Assembly: GCA_018064405.1 (NCBI GenBank)
Contig: JAGHVG010000015.1
Location: forward strand, 1 to 46,987
Direction of reading: 5' to 3'
Origin: Candidatus Enterousia scatequi
GTDB lineage: Bacteria > Pseudomonadota > Alphaproteobacteria > Rs-D84
DNA: 46,987 nucleotides
A program made the position numbers and the translations under genes. Shown in pieces: positions 1 through 8,883 of the stretch. The first letter of the stretch is position 1. The number at the start of each line of letters is the position of its first letter. The notes beneath the pieces are model-generated. The model ran no database searches. It was not told the DNA's origin and saw only the letters and a list, made by a program, of their open reading frames with translations.

Positions 1-98
1 CCCTGTGTCGCGCGCTTCGCTTGCGTATCCTGCGCTATGCTTCGGATTCATTGCGAGCAATGCGAGCGACACAGGTAAAACATACGCATCATAAAAAA

Positions 99-120
99 AC
101 ACCGCCCAATCGGGCGGTGT
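99..120. terminator. Rho-independent-terminator-like hairpin ACACCGCCC-aat-GGGCGGTGT
   Basis: Perfect 9-bp inverted repeat flanked by A/T runs. Confidence 0.6.
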
Positions 121-312
121 TGTTGATTTTTGGTGCGGGTGTGAAGGTTTTTTCTCGGCAGTTTGTGTCTGTGGGGCATTCGTTAGCGTTTAAATTGCGC
201 GTTGCTTGTTTTCACCTACTCATTGTGAACCTACAACAACTTCGTTGTATAGGATTCGAACCGAACGACACGGGATAAAATTAAAACCGACATACAGTCG
301 GTTTGAATTTTA

Positions 313-402
313 TGGCGGAGCGTGTAGGATTTGAACCTACGGACCGCATTACTACGGTCACGGATTAGCAATCCGCTGCATTAACCCCTCTGCCAACGCT
401 CC
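313..402 (-). tRNA. tRNA-Ser(GCU), CCA encoded
   Basis: Reverse complement gives a GGAGCG.../...CGCTCC acceptor, GGTTCAAATCC-type T arm, long variable arm, anticodon GCT and terminal CCA. Confidence 0.93.
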
Positions 403-527
403 AAGTGGTTGGTATTATACAGAAACGCATTTTTAATTGCAAGCAAGAAAAAAATGAATTTGAATTGACCTTTTGGTGTTTTTTTTGCTAGATTTAGATC
501 AAAGATTAATTTGGGAGATTAAGAATT

Positions 528-1895
528 ATGCCAACAGATATAAAAAAGCGTCTATTGTTAATTGCTAGTCAAAACGCTAAGGGTTGCACCGCGGCCAAAA
601 TAAAAAAGTTAAATAAAAAAATATCTGATCTTCAAAAACAGGCCGATAAAATACAATCAGATTTATTCCTTAACCGTTCTGCGCTTGAATTTTGCGAATT
701 GAAAAAACGCGGTTTTTCAGATGCAAAAATCAAATCTTTCGCAACCCAAGATGCAAAATTGTGTTCAGATGCACAAACTTTCATAAAGGATAACGCCAAT
801 TTAGTGAAGCGTTTTTTTGGTTATCACCTGAACCTTATACCAGAATCTGCTGCAGTAAAATATATGCGCTATTTGGAAACGAAAATTCGTTCTGTGGATA
901 ATTGCGGTGACACATATGAAGACGGTTTTTTCCATTTAACGTGCAAACACCAAGAACAAAAGATTCTTGATTTGCTGTATGAACATTTTGGTATTTCACA
1001 TGCTGACGGTGCATGGGGGTATTTGACATCTGGGGGGTCTGAAAGCAATCGGTGGGGTATTGAAAATGGTGTGCAAATGTTAAATGGCGGACGCGTATAT
1101 TTTTCGGCTGGCGCCCATTACAGTGTTCCCAAGGCTGTTCAACTGGGGCCAATGGCCAATGCAAAGCAGGTGGCGGTTATTCCGCACACTGTTATTGAAA
1201 CAGAAAAAGATTCTGAAAAAATAAATGTTGATTCCCTTATCAGTGCAGTAAGTAAAAATTGGCGTGAAAAGCACGAACCAGCGGTTATATTGTTGACTTG
1301 GGGTACGACAAAAACCGGTGCATTGGATGATGTAGAAACGGTTATAAAACGTCTGGATGAATTAAAAATACCACGTTATATACATCTTGATGCTGCTTTA
1401 TACGGTGGTTTGGGAAATGGACAAAAAAATGCCCCAGAAATTCCAACATTTAAAAAATTTGATATTGATTCTATATCGGTCAGTATGCACAAATATTTTG
1501 GCAGTCACGAGATAAAAAGTGCGGTTATCGCACGTAAAAAACCGTTTGCAAATAGTGTAGATTACATCAGTATGACGGATAGTACAACCGCAGGATCGCG
1601 CGGATTGGCACCTTTTTCAACATATCAACGTATTTCTGAAATTTTTAACCGTAAAGATGCAAATGATTACAATCGGAATATTGAATATTTTGAAAAGATG
1701 CTGAAAGCAAACCATATATGGTACAAGCGCCAAGGATTTGCAAACATATTTGTAATAAAGTGTCCATCTGATGCGGTGTGCCATAAATATGAACTTTCTA
1801 CATTTTGTATAAATGGTAAAAGTTTGGCACATATTATGATATTCCCATTTCATAAACGTAAATTTATGCAGGAAATTATATCAGATATTAAATAA
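528..1895 (+). CDS. PLP-dependent histidine decarboxylase-like group II decarboxylase
   Basis: WGYLTSGGSESNRWG, HYSVPKAVQL, HLDAALYGG and SVSMHKYFGS (PLP lysine) motifs; N-terminal basic/coiled-coil extension. Confidence 0.82.
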   Translation: MPTDIKKRLLLIASQNAKGCTAAKIKKLNKKISDLQKQADKIQSDLFLNRSALEFCELKKRGFSDAKIKSFATQDAKLCSDAQTFIKDNANLVKRFFGYHLNLIPESAAVKYMRYLETKIRSVDNCGDTYEDGFFHLTCKHQEQKILDLLYEHFGISHADGAWGYLTSGGSESNRWGIENGVQMLNGGRVYFSAGAHYSVPKAVQLGPMANAKQVAVIPHTVIETEKDSEKINVDSLISAVSKNWREKHEPAVILLTWGTTKTGALDDVETVIKRLDELKIPRYIHLDAALYGGLGNGQKNAPEIPTFKKFDIDSISVSMHKYFGSHEIKSAVIARKKPFANSVDYISMTDSTTAGSRGLAPFSTYQRISEIFNRKDANDYNRNIEYFEKMLKANHIWYKRQGFANIFVIKCPSDAVCHKYELSTFCINGKSLAHIMIFPFHKRKFMQEIISDIK

Positions 1896-1958
1896 TGTTG
1901 AATTTTGATATTTTATAACGCATTATAGACATATTAAGTCAGCCCAAGGATTTATGAT

Positions 1959-3386
1959 ATGCAAATCAGATTATACAATACTATGTCTCGTAAAATTGAA
2001 GATTTCAACCCACTGGTTCCGGGGCAGATCGGATTTTATTCTTGTGGCCCAACGGTGTATCATTATGCACATCTTGGGAATTTGTTGTATATGGTTCAGT
2101 GCGATAATTTGAAGCGCATGTTTATTGAAAATGGCTATGCCGTGCATCATGTTATGAATATTACTGATGTTGGACATCTTACTAATGAAGAAAATGATGG
2201 TGCTGGTGAAGATAAAATGGAAAAAGGCGCAGCGCGTGATAATAAATCTGTATGGGATATTGCAAAATATTACAAAGATGAATTTTTACGTGACTATGAT
2301 TCACTAAATTTAATTCGCCCAACTGATATGCCACACGCTACTGATTATATTCAGGAACAAATAGAATTGGTTCAAAAACTTGAAACCTTGGGATATACAT
2401 ACGAAATTCCTGGGGATGGAATCTATTATGATACATCAAAATTTGCCGATTATGGTGCATTGACGGGTGGTTCGCTGTCGGGTAACAAAGCTGGGGCACG
2501 CGTTGAATTCAATAGTGCAAAACAAAACCTAAGTGACTTTGCGCTATGGAAGTTTTCACCAACCGATGTTAAACGCCAGATGGAATGGAACAGTCCGTGG
2601 GGTGTTGGGTTCCCTGGCTGGCACGCAGAATGCAGTGCGATGAGTATGAAATTATTGGGCAATCATTTTGATATTCATGCGGGTGGTGAAGATTTATCAC
2701 GTGTTCATCATACTAACGAAATCGCACAATCTGAACCTATAGTTGGAAAACCATGGGTGAATTATTGGTTTCATGTCAGTTTTTTGGTGGATAAAAGCGG
2801 TACTAAAATGTCAAAGTCCAACGGTGAATTTTTGGGGATGAACGCTGTTCGTGAACGTGGTATTGATCCAATTGTTTTTCGTTACTGGATTGCCATGGGG
2901 CATTATCAATCACAGATGGCGTTTTCATTTGATGCACTGGATGCGGCAGCGGCAGGGTATAAAAATATTGTTCGCAAGGTTGCAGATTTAATTCAAAACA
3001 AATCTAGCACCATTGATACGGCAGTGTATGATGCGTGGCATGATAGAATATTGACACCAGTATCGGATAATTTGAAAACCGCAGAATCATTGGTTGTTGT
3101 CCAGGAATTGTTAAAAGACACATCTGTTAATTCTGCAACAAAATTGGCATTGTTTGAATTTATAGACCGGTTGCTTGGTCTGCAATTTATTGAACATGCA
3201 GAACGCTTAGTGGCGGTTGAATCTGAATCTGCGCCTGACGAAGTGGTAAAATTGGCAAATGCGCGTGCAGACGCTAAACGGAACCGGGATTTCGCGACGG
3301 CCGATAAATTACGCGGTGAAATAGACGAACTTGGCTGGGCGGTATTGGATACCAAAGATGGTTTCAAGTTATCAAAAAAGTCCTAA
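1959..3386 (+). CDS. cysS: Cysteinyl-tRNA synthetase
   Basis: FYSCGPTVYHYAHLGN, GWHAECSAM and KMSKSNG motifs. Confidence 0.97.
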   Translation: MQIRLYNTMSRKIEDFNPLVPGQIGFYSCGPTVYHYAHLGNLLYMVQCDNLKRMFIENGYAVHHVMNITDVGHLTNEENDGAGEDKMEKGAARDNKSVWDIAKYYKDEFLRDYDSLNLIRPTDMPHATDYIQEQIELVQKLETLGYTYEIPGDGIYYDTSKFADYGALTGGSLSGNKAGARVEFNSAKQNLSDFALWKFSPTDVKRQMEWNSPWGVGFPGWHAECSAMSMKLLGNHFDIHAGGEDLSRVHHTNEIAQSEPIVGKPWVNYWFHVSFLVDKSGTKMSKSNGEFLGMNAVRERGIDPIVFRYWIAMGHYQSQMAFSFDALDAAAAGYKNIVRKVADLIQNKSSTIDTAVYDAWHDRILTPVSDNLKTAESLVVVQELLKDTSVNSATKLALFEFIDRLLGLQFIEHAERLVAVESESAPDEVVKLANARADAKRNRDFATADKLRGEIDELGWAVLDTKDGFKLSKKS

Positions 3387-3476
3387 TATTTAATAAACAA
3401 AAAATAATTTATAAAAAACCGCTTGAATATAGCGCAGTTTGTGCTATATTTTGACCCGTACAAAAAGAGGATCCTT

Positions 3477-4016
3477 ATGAATTACCCATATATGCCAAAA
3501 TCTACTGCGCTGTGGCTGATTGAAAACACAGCATTAACATTTGAACAAATTGCTGATTTTTGTGGTATGCATGAATTGGAAGTAAAAAATATTGCCGATG
3601 CAGAAACACACAAAATTCAGGGGTTAAGCCCGATATTAACGGGTCAATTAACACGTGAAGATATTGCGGCAGCCGAAGCGGATCCAAATGCGCGTTTAAC
3701 ATTATGTGAATCTATTGTTGTTGCACAAAATGCACAGAATAAAAAGGGTGTTGGATATACACCAAAATTGCATCGTCAAAACCGTATGGGCGGAATTTTG
3801 TGGATTATCAAGAATTATCCCGAATTATCGGATGGACAAATTGCACGTTTGATGCGTTCTACGAATCCTACGGTGGCATCTATCAGAAATAAAACGCATA
3901 ATTCTTATGCAGATATTCATGTCAGCAACCCAATTACGCTTGGACTTGTTTCTGAATCTGTGTTGAAAGATGCAGTTGCCAAGGCACAAAAGAAATCTGA
4001 AAACAAAAACAAATAA
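3477..4016 (+). CDS. DUF1013 family protein (TrcR-like cell cycle regulator)
   Basis: MPKSTALWLIENTALTFEQIADFCGMHELEVKNIADAE is typical of the alphaproteobacterial DUF1013/TrcR family; start placed at ATG 3477 after an AGAGGA-like SD. Confidence 0.88.
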   Translation: MNYPYMPKSTALWLIENTALTFEQIADFCGMHELEVKNIADAETHKIQGLSPILTGQLTREDIAAAEADPNARLTLCESIVVAQNAQNKKGVGYTPKLHRQNRMGGILWIIKNYPELSDGQIARLMRSTNPTVASIRNKTHNSYADIHVSNPITLGLVSESVLKDAVAKAQKKSENKNK

Positions 4017-4046
4017 AATAATATCTATATTTCAAAGGGTTTATCC

Positions 4047-6149
4047 ATGGCTAAAAAACTGGATGAAGCAACGAAAATGTTGATAGAATCGTTGCCTGAA
4101 AATTTGCAAAAACTGGCATCTTCTGCGGTTGAAGTTGGTTATTTGTCCCAGATGGATTTTAAAGATGCAACAGAGGCAGACGAAATTCCCGAAGAAGAAC
4201 AAAGCGAAGTTTTGGACTTTTTTCAGCAAGATTTAGGCCTGGAATTTTTAGAAACAGATACTTATTCCCGTGATCCTGAAAAATACTACGAACTAGATGA
4301 TGACGAAGAAGAAAATCGCGATAAAACACGTGATTTGTTGAATGCTGATGCTGAACAGGTTGATGTAAATGATGATGATTACGAACATTTTGCAAAACAA
4401 TTGGAACGTAGCCAAACGGGTAATTTGGTTCTGGGGGTACAGGATTCTGTTCAATCATATTTGAAACAAATTGGAACAGTTCAATTGTTGACGGCGGCTG
4501 GTGAAGTTGCGATTGCCCAACGTATAGAGGCTGCATCACGTTTAATGGTGTATGGACTGTGCGAAAGCCCAATGACAATCAAGGCAATGCTTGATTGGTA
4601 TCAACAGTTATTAAACGAAGAAATTCGCCTGCGTTATATTATTAATTTGGAAGTTATGTATTCCAGTGATGCTGAACAAAAATCGTTGGCATTATTGTCT
4701 GAAACACTTAAATCTAAGGGAGTGGAGCAGGTTGATGATTTGGACGATGATGATTTAGACGATTTGGAAGAGTCAACTGCATCTGATGACGAAGATGATG
4801 AAGAAGATGACGAATTGTCCGAAGAAGATGAAGATGGTGTCAGAAAAGAAGAAACACCACGTGGCGCTTCGGGTGTTCCTATTCCTGTAATGGAAGAATC
4901 GTTGATGCCAATGATTACAGAATTGTTTACCAAGATTAAACGTATATTTAACAGTATGCAGAAACTGCAGAATCAGCGTTTGGAAAATTTGATGGGATCA
5001 TCCAAGCCGGATGAAGCGCTGGAAAAGAAATATACCAAATTACGTATGGAATTGTTTGAACACGTCAGCCAAATTCGCCTTAATGATGATCGTATTGCAG
5101 AGATTATGGAACAACTGACCAAGCATGATCAACTGTTGATGGGGTTAGAGGGCAAATTATTGCGTTTGGCGGTTGCGAACAAGATTAAACGTGAAGATTT
5201 CTTAGCTGCGTACGAAGGTAATGAATTAAATCGCACTTGGGTAAAAAAGTTGGCTAAAAATAAAAGTGCTGTTTGGCAGAATTTTGTTAATAAACACGAG
5301 GCCGATATATTAAAAATTCAACAAGATATTACAAATATTGCCATAGAAACAGGGCAGCCAACATCTGAATATAAAAAAGTTGTTGAATTGGTTCGCAAGG
5401 GTCAATCCGAAGCAGCACGTGCGAAACGCGAAATGATAGAGGCGAATTTACGTTTGGTTATTAAGTTTGCTAAGAAATCTAGCAATCGTGGTTTGGGGTT
5501 GGATTTCTCTGATTTGGTTCAGGATGGTAATATTGGATTGATGAAGGCAGTTGATAAATTTGACTATCGTTTGGGTAACAAATTTTCAACGTATGCAACT
5601 AATTGGATTCAGCAGGGTATTTCGCGCAGTATTGCGGATCAGGCACGCACGATTCGTATTCCTGTGCATATGATTGACAATATTCATAAAATACAGCGTG
5701 CATCGCGTCAATTTATGCATAAATATGGTCGTCAACCAACTGCCGAAGAATTATCCAAAATCATTTATTTGCCTGTTGATAAAATCAATAAGGCTATGAA
5801 GGTTAATCTTAAACCAATTTCCTTAGAGGCCCCGGTTGGATCCGAAGATGATAGCAGCCGTATTGAAATTATTGCTGATGAAACGGCTAAGAATCCGTTT
5901 ACATCTGCGGCACAAAAGAATTTGCGCAAAATTGTGACCCAGATTTTATCCGAATTGGATCCTAAGGAAGAAACGGTTTTGCGTCAACGTTTTGGTATGT
6001 CAACGAACAAAACAAGCACATTGGAAGAGGTTGGTGAATATATCGGTGTAACCCGCGAACGTATTCGTCAGATTGAACAAAAGGCGTTGAATAAACTAAA
6101 ACATCCAACACGTGCACGCAAATTGCGCAGTTTCTTGGAAGAAGAATAG
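4047..6149 (+). CDS. rpoD: RNA polymerase primary sigma factor RpoD
   Basis: Sigma-70 regions 2-4 (NLRLVIKFAKKSSNRGLGLDFSDLVQDGNIGLMKAVDKFDY; TLEEVGEYIGVTRERIRQIEQKAL). Confidence 0.97.
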   Translation: MAKKLDEATKMLIESLPENLQKLASSAVEVGYLSQMDFKDATEADEIPEEEQSEVLDFFQQDLGLEFLETDTYSRDPEKYYELDDDEEENRDKTRDLLNADAEQVDVNDDDYEHFAKQLERSQTGNLVLGVQDSVQSYLKQIGTVQLLTAAGEVAIAQRIEAASRLMVYGLCESPMTIKAMLDWYQQLLNEEIRLRYIINLEVMYSSDAEQKSLALLSETLKSKGVEQVDDLDDDDLDDLEESTASDDEDDEEDDELSEEDEDGVRKEETPRGASGVPIPVMEESLMPMITELFTKIKRIFNSMQKLQNQRLENLMGSSKPDEALEKKYTKLRMELFEHVSQIRLNDDRIAEIMEQLTKHDQLLMGLEGKLLRLAVANKIKREDFLAAYEGNELNRTWVKKLAKNKSAVWQNFVNKHEADILKIQQDITNIAIETGQPTSEYKKVVELVRKGQSEAARAKREMIEANLRLVIKFAKKSSNRGLGLDFSDLVQDGNIGLMKAVDKFDYRLGNKFSTYATNWIQQGISRSIADQARTIRIPVHMIDNIHKIQRASRQFMHKYGRQPTAEELSKIIYLPVDKINKAMKVNLKPISLEAPVGSEDDSSRIEIIADETAKNPFTSAAQKNLRKIVTQILSELDPKEETVLRQRFGMSTNKTSTLEEVGEYIGVTRERIRQIEQKALNKLKHPTRARKLRSFLEEE

Positions 6150-6158
6150 TGTTTATAG

Positions 6159-6176
6159 CCCACCAATTTTGGTGGG
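6159..6176. terminator. Terminator-like hairpin CCCACCAA-tt-TTGGTGGG
   Basis: Perfect 8-bp inverted repeat directly after rpoD. Confidence 0.55.
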
Positions 6177-6198
6177 TATTTATTAAAAGGATAATAAA

Positions 6199-6882
6199 AT
6201 GGAAAAACAAGGTTATATGATTGCTGTTGAAGGTGCGGACAAAGCGGGCAAACATACCCAGGTTATGAATATGGTTAATTATCTACGGTCCCAAGGTATA
6301 TCAACGGAAACACTTGATTTTCCGCAATACAATTCATATTTTGGTGGATTTATAAAGGATTATTTAAACGGTAAATTCGGTCAAACACGTGATTTACCAG
6401 CCGAATATACTATGTTGCCATACGCATTGGATCGCTTACAACATCAGCCCCAAATCAAACAATGGTTACAAGACGGCAAATGGGTCGTCTTAGACCGCTA
6501 CACATACAGTAATGCGTTTTCTATTGCCAAAACTCCGGTTCAACAATGGGCTGATAGGATAAATTTTTTGGAAGATCTAGAATTTAGACAACTAGGAATA
6601 ATTAAACCAGATTGGAATATATATTTGTACCTGGATCCAGAAATGTCATTTAATATGCGCAATCAGGGTTTAAAAGCGTATCAAAACGGCAAGCCAGACA
6701 TCCATGAATCTGACTTAAAATTATTGCAGGATGTATCTGATGTTTATTTAAAGATCGCAACCTCACGTCGTAATTGGGCATTTGTTGATGAAACTAAACC
6801 TGATGGCGCACGTATGACGATAAACGAAGTCTTTGATAAAATAAAACCCATCCTTGATATGTTAATTACAAAAAATAGATAA
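6199..6882 (+). CDS. tmk: dTMP kinase (thymidylate kinase)
   Basis: VEGADKAGKHTQ P-loop, TLDFPQYNSYFGGFIKDYLNG, ALDR and VLDRYTYSNA. Confidence 0.82.
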   Translation: MEKQGYMIAVEGADKAGKHTQVMNMVNYLRSQGISTETLDFPQYNSYFGGFIKDYLNGKFGQTRDLPAEYTMLPYALDRLQHQPQIKQWLQDGKWVVLDRYTYSNAFSIAKTPVQQWADRINFLEDLEFRQLGIIKPDWNIYLYLDPEMSFNMRNQGLKAYQNGKPDIHESDLKLLQDVSDVYLKIATSRRNWAFVDETKPDGARMTINEVFDKIKPILDMLITKNR

Positions 6883-6890
6883 TAGAATTG

Positions 6891-8798
6891 TTATTTGCCT
6901 TTTAAATGCAAATAAATCGTTCCTAAATCAGTTTTTAACAATTTGGCTTCAACTTGTTTTGGGGAGTCTGTTTGCGCACCTGCGGTCAAAATTTTATCAA
7001 ATGCGCGGACAAATTGGGTTGCTTGCGATTTAAACACAGTATCGTTTTTTAACATGTCGCGAATTTGTTTGGATTCGGTTGCCTTTAACATTTTTGCCAG
7101 CCACTTAGCAAATATTGCCATATCGCCATTATGATACTTTTGCCATACAATATCTGGTATCTCTGAACCTAATGCGCGTGTTAAATCCACGGCTTGTTCG
7201 TTCAGTTTATCAATAGAGGTGCGAATACTTTTTATAAAATCAGTTCCGCTCACCGCAGCAATAGGATTTGCAGGTGCATTACTGATGGCGTCCATAGGGG
7301 CGGTTGCGCGTGCAACCACCATTTGCTTGTTTAATGTCTGCATAGTGTTTACGGCTTTGGCATAATCAGACATTAAATCAATCATTTGTTGACGTGATTG
7401 ACCCGCCAAATCATCTAATTTAATTGCGGATTCGTTTATGGTGTTTGTTGATTCTGTGACTGTTGACTTCATATCAGTAATTTTACTGTTAAGATTCGCC
7501 ACAATCTTGGCTAAGTTGTCATTTATTTCTATTGAACTGTTTGCCAAATCGGGCAGGGCTGTATAATATTTGTCTATCAATTCCGACAATGGTTGTAACT
7601 GGGCGGTTGTCTGTGATGACATTTTAATCAGATTTTCAGATTGTGCAGATAACTGTGTGTGCGCAGTATTCATTTCAATAAGTGTTTCACGGACACCTGT
7701 GGCCATGGCTTTAACAGAATCTGAGAATTTAGTTGCAGCACTTTTTGTGTTATCCAATGTAACATTGGCAACCCCAGAAACGGTCTTTAGCTCAGATACA
7801 ACACCCGAAGCAAACTCTTTAATTTCGCCATTAAATCTGTTGGTCAGGTTTGCCAGTTCATTTGATATTGAACGCACAGATGCTTCTGTTGTTGTCGCAG
7901 ATGTTGTCATGTTTTCAATAGCATCTGTCAGTTTGTGTATTTGTTTTTCTATTGATGCTTCGGCAAGACGAACCTGACCCCCAACAATATTTGCTGTGGT
8001 TGTTAACGCGTTCGCTTGACCTGTTAATTGCTTTTTTGATTGTTTGCTATATTCGTCTAGTTTGGTTAAATGAGAAGTTAGCAGAGCATCATGTTTTTCC
8101 ATAATTGTTTGATATTCAGTTGCCCCTGTTTTAACCTTGTCAAAACCATCAACAACCGATACAGACAATTCCGATAGTTTATTTTGAAATGCGGTTGTGT
8201 TGTCGGATAAATCTTTTATTTGGGCTACATTGGATTCAAATCCAGTACTTAATCGTTTGTTAAGTTCATCACTATTTGCAATCCAGCGATCAATCTGGTC
8301 GTTTATTACGGTTATTTTTTCGGTTGTTGTTATGTTCGTTGTATCGATTTTAGATAATAATTCGTTGATAGTATTGGCAAATTTGTCTGTTGCAAATTCA
8401 ACGGTTTGCCATCCGTTTGATTCAATAATGTTTTGCAATTCGCCAACAGTGTTATCCAGGTTTTGTGACATGGTTGCCATTTTTGTTGTGGCATTATTGG
8501 CAATAGCAACCAAATTATCGTTTTGTGTTGTTAGAGATTCGCGCAGTTCTTCTGCAGATTTAATCTGCGCCCGCAAAGTTTCCTGAATATGTTCAAATGC
8601 AGATTGTAATTTATTTATTTCATCGGCTAAAATAATATTTAACACCTCAGTAGCATGCTTTATTTGTGCGCGCTCTGGATCGGTCATTATTGTTAACAGT
8701 GAATCCATTACACGTTGTGATTTACGCGATATAAAAAATAAGGCAATCAACAATCCAAATAACAATAAACTAATTCCGACTAAAATATACAACAGCAT
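6891..8798 (-). CDS. Membrane-anchored long coiled-coil protein of unknown function
   Basis: Single N-terminal TM segment followed by about 450 aa of heptad-like, Ser/Thr/Asn-rich sequence and a distinct C-terminal globular part. Confidence 0.65.
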   Translation of the reverse strand: MLLYILVGISLLLFGLLIALFFISRKSQRVMDSLLTIMTDPERAQIKHATEVLNIILADEINKLQSAFEHIQETLRAQIKSAEELRESLTTQNDNLVAIANNATTKMATMSQNLDNTVGELQNIIESNGWQTVEFATDKFANTINELLSKIDTTNITTTEKITVINDQIDRWIANSDELNKRLSTGFESNVAQIKDLSDNTTAFQNKLSELSVSVVDGFDKVKTGATEYQTIMEKHDALLTSHLTKLDEYSKQSKKQLTGQANALTTTANIVGGQVRLAEASIEKQIHKLTDAIENMTTSATTTEASVRSISNELANLTNRFNGEIKEFASGVVSELKTVSGVANVTLDNTKSAATKFSDSVKAMATGVRETLIEMNTAHTQLSAQSENLIKMSSQTTAQLQPLSELIDKYYTALPDLANSSIEINDNLAKIVANLNSKITDMKSTVTESTNTINESAIKLDDLAGQSRQQMIDLMSDYAKAVNTMQTLNKQMVVARATAPMDAISNAPANPIAAVSGTDFIKSIRTSIDKLNEQAVDLTRALGSEIPDIVWQKYHNGDMAIFAKWLAKMLKATESKQIRDMLKNDTVFKSQATQFVRAFDKILTAGAQTDSPKQVEAKLLKTDLGTIYLHLKGK

Positions 8799-8883
8799 AC
8801 TAATTTCTCCCCGTGATAAATGTTATATCCTTGCAGTTCGTAGAAATTTATACTAAAATATTTCCAACAAAGCAAGGGTATAA

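Noticed and set aside
7570-7977. 135-aa plus-strand ORF inside the coiled-coil gene
   Set aside because: Antisense shadow ORF from biased codons.
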